A stretch of DNA of 64,000 bases from Apostichopus japonicus. Taxonomy: Eukaryota; Echinodermata; Holothuroidea; Aspidochirotida; Stichopodidae. This document shows positions 58,598 through 64,000 of this stretch, piece after piece. The notes below the pieces were generated by a model that was given only the letters and a program-made list of their open reading frames with translations, was not told where the DNA came from and searched no databases. Each line of letters begins with the position of its first letter. The stretch's first letter is position 1. The position numbers and the translations under genes are program-made. The stretch spans positions 27,185,501-27,249,500 of the forward strand of contig NC_092580.1 of NCBI RefSeq assembly GCF_037975245.1, written 5' to 3'.

Positions 58598-58852
58598 ACT
58601 CGAGTGATATTGTTGAGGGTAAACTGAAGCTGATCCTAGGTCTGATATGGCTCCTCATCCTTCACTACTCCATCTCCATGCCCATGTGGGACGACGAGGG
58701 CTTCCTGGACGAAGAGACAAAGAAGAAGACGCCCAAAGACAAACTGCTCATGTGGATCCAGAGTAAGGTGCCCGACTTGCCGATTAAGAACTTCACCACC
58801 GACTGGAACGACGGCCGTGCCATCGGTGCCCTGGTTGACGCCATGGCCCCTG
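58598..58852 (+). CDS. FLN: Filamin, coding exon 2: end of CH1 and first part of CH2
   Basis: The acceptor CTAACAG is followed by 255 bases (phase 1 to phase 1), encoding residues 122-206 plus the first base of codon 207. The first codon is completed across the junction to aspartate. Residues 122-145 carry the actinin-type actin-binding signature 2 ([18 protein letters not shown] core), closing CH1. A charged inter-domain linker follows (about 152-166), then CH2 begins ([20 protein letters not shown]). The tryptophans W174 and W191 and the [10 protein letters not shown] segment sit where filamin CH2 has them. The exon ends at CTG|GTAAGA. Reading past the donor gives a stop within 8 codons. 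The 3' end of this exon is partly duplicated about 200 bases downstream in the intron. Confidence 0.96.
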
Positions 58853-60201
58853 GTAAGAGAGATTATTGTCAGATCTAAAAGAACTTTAACCGAAAACAGT
58901 GCATTTTGTATGTTGAAAGATGGTATTCACTTCACTCCTCTCTTACCTGTCTCCAACTACACTAACGCACTTTCCTAGTCTACCAAGACGCCACTGGTAT
59001 AATTTTTGCACTGCGCCTTCGGTGCCCTCGTGGATGCCATGGCCCCTGGTAAGGGAGATTATATAGTCAGATTTACTTTGTTCCCCACTTACCTGTCTCC
59101 CCACAACCTAAGCACCGCATTCTACCGTGTCTAGTATGCCCTGGTAATCTTTTAACACTGTACACCCTCACTGACCCCAGTGTCCTCCTTCATTTTCTAC
59201 CACCCAAAGTGTCTCATAGTGTTTTTCGGATTGGGAAAAATTTCCGTCGAAATTCGCCCGGATAAAAGAACTTTAATACCGAAAACAGTGCATTTTGTAT
59301 GTTGAAAGATGGTAAACAGTCATCTGAGCCTGGTGTAATCCACTATCCTCCCTGTCAGATTGATGATATCGTGTTAGTACGTACGGCACACCTCAGTCAG
59401 CCGATTTAAATATTAAATGTATAGTCACTACTTACTGTATATGCAATGAGCGTGTTCAAACATCAGCTCAGGTTGCACTATAAAAGATGAAGTGAGTATC
59501 GTGATGATCTACTGGGTTAGAGTCGAATGTTGTATCCAATTAATCGTAAGTGGCAAAAAATGTAATTGAACGTAGGCTTTTTAAAATATACGGACAAAGG
59601 CTAGAGAATGGTATGAAGAGTATTTCAAGGAAAGTAAATGAATGCGGTAATTCATGTTCACAACATCTGCCAAGGGTGAGGTCTCTCATAGTCTGCCCTT
59701 TCACGATTGTGTATTTGGCTTTGATTGTCACGTGCAAAAGACAAAGTGTACAGGGCCAAGGCAATTCTGATAAACCTAGCCTGAAGATAATGGAGTTCAG
59801 GGGGGTACCACAACTCAAAGGGCCTTGGTTTAAATAAGGGTGGGGTTAAATAAGGATGAGGAAGTATGGAATAAAGAATGTAATCTCATCTTCATAAAAC
59901 TTTGGAGGAAAAAGGCAAAAACATTAAAGAAAAAGAAGACCCCACATGTAGCACTCTACAACTCCAGTGTCACTCACTCACACAGAGGAAGGTGTCACAC
60001 ACACACAAGTCTAGTAAGGAATAGACTATTAAGGAGTGTTAAGGAATCGACTCGATGGAGATAATCGTTTTCTGTGGCTCTGACCGTTGAGCCACTTGAA
60101 ACCAGTGCTAGTAACACTAAACAGTAATATTGTTTTATATATGTTAGATTGGAATTTAGAAATGATGTTTCTGTTTCTATTTCTTTCCTTCTTCTAATTA
60201 G
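58853..60201 (+). other. Filamin intron 2 with internal duplications
   Basis: GT-AG intron of 1349 bases, ending TTCTAATTAG. It contains a degenerate copy of the end of exon 2 and its donor (59,014-59,074), a repeat of following intron sequence (to about 59,140), and a further copy of a 50-base segment (59,263-59,312 matching 58,876-58,923). The 74-95-codon frames elsewhere in it are not recognised. Confidence 0.85.
59014..59074 (+). pseudogene. Duplicated fragment of filamin exon 2 end plus donor
   Basis: This segment matches 58,818-58,877 at most positions, covering the coding phrase for A[11 protein letters not shown], the GTAAG donor and about 25 intron bases. It has no acceptor at its left edge, so it cannot be an independent exon. 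Using its donor (59,049) as an alternative end to exon 2 would retain an in-frame stop. It is best read as a local duplication remnant. Confidence 0.8.
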
Positions 60202-60299
60202 GCCTTTGCCCTGACTGGGAGGACTGGGACCCTGAAAATGGCTTGGAAAATGCCACCGAGGCAATGAAGCTCGGAGAAGAGTGGCTGGATGTACCACAG
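60202..60299 (+). CDS. FLN: Filamin, coding exon 3: middle of CH2
   Basis: A 98-base exon between TAATTAG and CAG|GTAAAA, taking the frame from phase 1 to phase 0. It completes G207 and encodes residues 208-239. The [20 protein letters not shown] segment and the ending GEEWLDVPQ correspond closely to the LCPDW...N(A)xEAM...WLGVPQ segment of CH2 in other filamins. The exon is too short to stand out as an open frame but is secured by its splice sites, phase and family match. It ends exactly at a Q codon, which is where filamins of other animals continue with (V/I)IxPEE, matching the next exon. Confidence 0.95.
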
Positions 60300-63014
60300 G
60301 TAAAACCGCACAAGTCTCTCATCTTGTTCTTTACAATGTTGTCGTAACCCTGTTTTATGCTGTTGTTTCAAGTTTATATAGCATCCAAAGTCAAATCTCA
60401 AAAGATTGTTTTTTCGTTGGAGCTGAGAAACATAAATTTTACCAAAGTTTACATAGAATTTTTTTCTTTACGAAGAGCAAAAATACAAAGTACGAAAACA
60501 TTACATGTACAAACAGAAGTATAGAATAAATATGCAGTATAAAAAGCCAATAATGTAATATAATAATATAATGAAAAGCTAATAAAATTTCAAAAGAATG
60601 TGAAAAGAAAGATGCAACACATCCTAAACGTGAAGATTGCATCCATTGGGGGCAAAAAAGAAGACTTATAAGAGTCGAGGCACATGTTGCAGAAGGACAA
60701 ATTGCACACTTAGTTTTGAAACTGCCTGCATATGAACAAACGTGCTTACAGACATGTCAAGAGGTTCTTTTGTTTTTACTGGTTGTCAACACTTACTATT
60801 TTATCAAAGTGGGACAGACATAACCTTTGGTAGGTAACTTGTTTGCACATGTACTAATATTTCTCTAAATGTCATTGTTTATCTTCTCCTATGCCTTTAC
60901 ATACACATTTATGAGTCATCATTTTTACCCTTGCAAGTTAAATCGTCAGGCGTCCTAGGAACTGGTCTAAAGTATCTTCTAGTACTGGGAACTAGTCACC
61001 GAAGCCTAAAGCCAAAATCTGAAACAAAATCGTTTGTTTACCATGCTGGAATACTTTGCTTCACAATGATCATTTTTATCATTAGTAAAAATGAATCTTG
61101 TTGTGAAAACCCAAAAAGACAGCTTTTATAATTAGTAGTAGTGTCAATCGTTTGTGCCCTTTCATCTATCCTCCATTTTGATTCCCTACATCCAGTACTT
61201 CTAAATTGTTCCATGTCTGCCCAACTTCCCACCACATAAAGCTTGTAAAGTAATTTGCTCCTTCCTGGCAAAACGGTCTTTCCTTCCACTGTCAAGAGGT
61301 GCACTTTTTTGAAGGTTCTCTAAAATAAGATACATTGATAAATTTGCCATAGACCTCCTGTTTTGGCCTACAAGACATCCTTCGGGCTACTACCGGTTAT
61401 CACCATAATAACTAGGGCAACTGCTTTTAATTTCTCTTTGTGAAAATATCAGATGACCAAAGAAAGTCTGCTGTCCCTGTTTGTAATAGTCTGTTATTTA
61501 CCTGTAGCCAGCAATCTCACCAAAGGCATGTCCTTCGAGGGGGGACTTTCTCAGTGCAAGCTTTGCTTGTGCACATCATATGCGATAGAATTCTTTGCTA
61601 TATATAGTTTGCAAGACACAGGTGTGATTAAAAACCAACCACATTTTTGGGGGGCATTGCACAAGATGGTCTGAACGTTCTGAGAACATTCCCTTGGGAA
61701 CTGATCTTAAAAAAAAAAAATATGTAAAGGTTTTGTGACCTAAGAGGTCAACTTATGGCATATCTTGCATAGTTTTGGTTCTTAGGGTATGTTAGATGAT
61801 TCCCAAACAATACAGTATAGGTAAGTACAATGTAAAGGGTGTAGGGTTGATGGAAAGGTGAAACAGATAGTAACAGGGTACTTGAGATTTTGAAGGAGAC
61901 TGTTGGCAAATTCGTTTTTTTTTTATGTGTACAGAAACCAAGATTTGCATTGATTTACGACCTGAATCAAGTTGCAAATTACCCACGCCTTCCAGACTGA
62001 ATTATTGATAAAGACAGCTCTCTTTCAACGGTTTCTTTGAACAGTAGATGTACAAGACCTAGTTCAATAGCAAACTACAAAGGCTAGCCTACCTTGTCTA
62101 ACCTGTTTCTTAATTTTTATCATCATTTAATTTTTTGGATACCAACAGTTAACATTTTGTGAAAATAACACCTATGTGAATTTTACTTTGATCCGGTTAA
62201 AAATGTTAAAATTATACCACCAAAGAAGTAAGTCTTTGAACAATTTGTCACACATTCATGAATATATATTATACAACAGTCAAAAGGGGGTGTGTCAGTG
62301 ACTCATCTGAATGACACTCCCACTATATATATGGTATTTCCACGAAATTCATTAATTCGATTTCATTTACTCGAAATTTTTGAGGAAACTTTCGTCATGA
62401 CCTCTCGTTGTCCATCTTATTAAGCAGCATTGCATGGTGGTCAGGTGAACTCTGGCTTTGGCTGGTAAAAGATCGAGGAAGTCAATCATGCGAATTTGGG
62501 AAAGTAACGGGAGATCATCCAAGCTATAGTATCAATATTGCTCAGTTTGAAAAATTCCATGTATTAAAGTGCCACAAAGAAATTATAAAAAAAACAACTA
62601 AAAGTAACTCTGGGAATGGGGGCCGGGGGTATGGGTGGGGAGTCAATGGATAAACTGTTTTGATGTATTTTTCTTTTTTCCATGTATGTTTTTTTTTGGG
62701 GGGGGGGGGATTTTTCTCTATCTCTCTCTCTTACAGATTTTGAGACCAGAGGAAATGAACAACCCCCATATTGATAATTGTTATATTTTCACTCTCTCTT
62801 ACAGCTTTTGAGACCAGAGGAAATGAACAACCCCCCCATATTGATGATTGTTATATTTTCTCTCTCTCTCTTACAGCTTTTGAGACCAGAGGAAATGAAC
62901 AACCCCATATTGATGATTGTTATATTTTCTCTCTCTCTTATAGCTTTTGAGACCAGAGGAAGTGAACAACCCCCCATATTGATGATTGTTATATTTTCTC
63001 TCTCTCTCTTACAG
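60300..63014 (+). other. Filamin intron 3 ending in a tandem splice-acceptor array
   Basis: GT-AG intron of 2715 bases. Most of it is AT-rich with no recognised element. A poly-G run lies at about 62,698-62,709. The last ~300 bases are four extra copies of the intron-3/exon-4 boundary, listed separately. Confidence 0.85.
62711..63014 (+). repeat. Four extra tandem copies of the intron 3/exon 4 boundary
   Basis: Each unit is 67-72 bases: a TTTTCTCTCTCT pyrimidine tract, an acceptor, then the opening of exon 4 (CTTTTGAGACCAGAGGAAAT and AACAACCCC), and an ATATTGATGATTGTTATA spacer that itself resembles exon-4 sequence after position 30. Candidate exon starts are 62,737, 62,805, 62,877 and 62,944, and the true exon starts at 63,015. 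The first copy begins ATTTTG instead of CTTTTG; the fourth has TATAG instead of TACAG and a GTG in place of ATG. Offsets from the true start are 278, 210, 138 and 71 bases, so the second and third are in frame. Starting at 62,805 or 62,877 reads open into exon 4, while starting at 62,737 or 62,944 meets a stop. The real exon is taken as the last copy because only it continues into the conserved CH2 end. Confidence 0.92.
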
Positions 63015-63143
63015 CTTTTGAGACCAGAGGAAATGAACAACCCCAAAATTGATGATATGAGTATGATGACCTACCTCTCACAGTTCCCCAAATGCAAATG
63101 CAAGCCTAATGCTCCTTTGAGACCCAAGTCTAATGCAAAGAAG
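63015..63143 (+). CDS. FLN: Filamin, coding exon 4: end of CH2 and linker to Ig1
   Basis: A 129-base exon, phase 0 to phase 0, from CTTACAG to AAG|GTAGGT, encoding residues 240-282. It begins LLRPEEMNNPKIDDMSMMTY, and the segment through YLSQFPK (259-265) is the conserved last helix of the filamin CH2 domain. After that comes KPNAPLRPKSNAKK, equivalent to the KPGAPLRPK linker that leads into the first Ig repeat. Two cysteines, C266 and C268, lie just after the helix at positions usually held by other residues; this is from memory of the family. The acceptor is the last of five near-identical sites, so isoforms with extra N-terminal sequence in this exon are possible on paper. Confidence 0.96.
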
Positions 63144-63474
63144 GTAGGTTATCAAGTTAGGGTACTTGTTTCTAAACATTTTTAACAAACAAAGAGAACT
63201 CTATTTCCCATTACCTGCCCCCCCACCCCCACCCCCCAAAGTATGCATGGAACCTTTAAATTAAAGTAACTTATAGTACAATTAAGTTGGGGAATATAAT
63301 CAAGGTAGCTTTTTTCAGGGCATTCGTATGTGGCTATCTGTTCATTCCCTGCCCTCCCCCGCCCTCCCTCCCCCTCCCCCAATTTATGAATGTGATATGT
63401 CCAAGTAATTTGTCATGCAATTCGAAGAATTGATTTTTTTATATTTTTTATAAATCGTGACATTCTCTCATCAG
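63144..63474 (+). other. Filamin intron 4
   Basis: A 331-base GT-AG intron, ending in a T-rich tract and TCATCAG. It contains two C-rich, G-poor tracts at about 63,219-63,239 and 63,350-63,380. No other feature was seen. Confidence 0.9.
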
Positions 63475-63687
63475 GTCCGTGCCTACGGACCCGGTCTTGA
63501 GGACGGGAACTTGGTGTCGCAGCCAACTTCCTTCACCGTGGAGACGTTTGGTGCTGGCAGTGGTAAAGTGGAGGCCACCATCATAGCCCCGGATGGTAAC
63601 CCATTGCCATTCACCCAGAAGGCAAATAAAGACAGAAACAAGACCCATTCTGTGGAATACACCCCTATGCTTCCAGGAACATACACG
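63475..63687 (+). CDS. FLN: Filamin, coding exon 5: first part of Ig-like repeat 1 (gene continues)
   Basis: A 213-base exon in phase 0, encoding residues 283-353. VRAYGPGLEDGNLVSQPTSF is the standard opening of a filamin repeat (AYGPGxE...G), followed by FTVET, an AGxGKVEATI strand and PDG, and then NKDRNKTHSVEYTPMLPGTY, the ND(K)xxTYxVxYxPxxxGxY motif of the family. The donor is taken at ACG|GTAATC because the sequence beyond it, although open to 63,783, lacks the expected (V)xVxFxGxxIxxSPF ending of the repeat. That donor is moderately good, and a slightly different end cannot be excluded. The remaining Ig repeats lie beyond the window. Confidence 0.93.
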
Positions 63688-64000
63688 GTAATCTATCGTT
63701 CCAAGTCACAAGAGAGAAACCGAGAAGTCAGAATATTATTATTGATCTGCTCGGGCGGAGTGGGGTTTGAAAAGTTTCATTAGTGATAATCTGTAAAATG
63801 CTAGAAAATTGGTTTCTAATATTTGTAGGTTTGGGGATGCTCAGTTTTCTTCTTTTTTAAATTTTAACCCATAATGAGTGGCAGAAGCATACTGTTTTTA
63901 TTGAAAGTCAGGGGTCAACTTGTATAAGTTAGAATGTGAAAACCTTTTACTTGTATACGCTACAACCACGCATACCGTAGTACCACAAGAAGGTGTATCT
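63688..64000 (+). other. Start of filamin intron 5, cut by window edge
   Basis: It begins GTAATC and has no further exon-like sequence before the window ends. The open frame that continues through the donor to 63,783 does not match a filamin repeat and is treated as intronic. Confidence 0.7.

Noticed and set aside
62778-63185. A 135-codon open frame with repeated LLRPEEMNNP and hydrophobic ILMIVIFSLSL segments, looking like a repeat membrane protein
   Set aside because: It is a translation of the tandem intron 3/exon 4 boundary repeat. The hydrophobic segments come from the TTTTCTCTCTCT pyrimidine tracts and the frame only becomes real coding sequence from 63,015.
63688-63783. Continuation of the filamin frame after PGTYT
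   Set aside because: The residues do not match the expected end of a filamin repeat and a GTAATC donor lies at the expected place. Treated as intron.

Overview
This window is animal genomic DNA. It is AT-rich, full of introns and repeats, and has no prokaryotic gene architecture. The only protein-coding gene I can support is the 5' part of a filamin gene on the + strand. Five coding exons join in frame to give the first 353 residues: an acidic/charged N-terminal tail, the two calponin-homology (CH) domains of the actin-binding domain, a short linker, and most of the first filamin Ig repeat. The gene runs off the right edge. Close protein similarity to vertebrate filamins (from memory), tRNA-derived SINEs, hAT-type elements and many short palindromic repeats suggest a marine invertebrate deuterostome. 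An echinoderm such as a sea cucumber is my best guess, at low to moderate confidence.

Layout. Positions 1-45,438 contain no recognisable gene: every open frame there is short and looks random or repeat-derived. This stretch holds the end of a hAT-like element (1-143), copies of a short palindrome (about 316, 3755 and 13,460-13,583), a complete 1.37-kb non-autonomous hAT-like transposon with an exact 8-bp target duplication and a nested minus-strand SINE (7778-9142), hairpin-rich repeat clusters (about 18.24-18.55 kb and 34.6-34.8 kb), microsatellites, minisatellites and a tRNA-derived SINE (41,011-41,398). A CpG-richer island at about 30.87-31.2 kb could be a promoter or noncoding first exon, but that is inference.

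Positions 45,469-63,687 hold the filamin exons: 45,469-45,832, 58,598-58,852, 60,202-60,299, 63,015-63,143 and 63,475-63,687. All introns are GT-AG, with phases 1, 1, 0 and 0. Intron 1 is about 12.8 kb and carries a second hAT-type MITE with perfect 8-bp target duplications (51,595-51,978).

The most interesting feature is at the end of intron 3. The pyrimidine tract, 3' splice site and first ~30-45 bases of exon 4 are tandemly repeated five times (about 62,711-63,050), giving five consecutive candidate acceptors before or at the real exon. Two upstream acceptors are in frame and open through to exon 4; the other two lead to early stops. Intron 2 also contains a separate, mosaic duplication of the 3' end of exon 2, including its splice donor.

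I found no operon, CRISPR array, rRNA, intact tRNA gene or evident novel enzymatic system.
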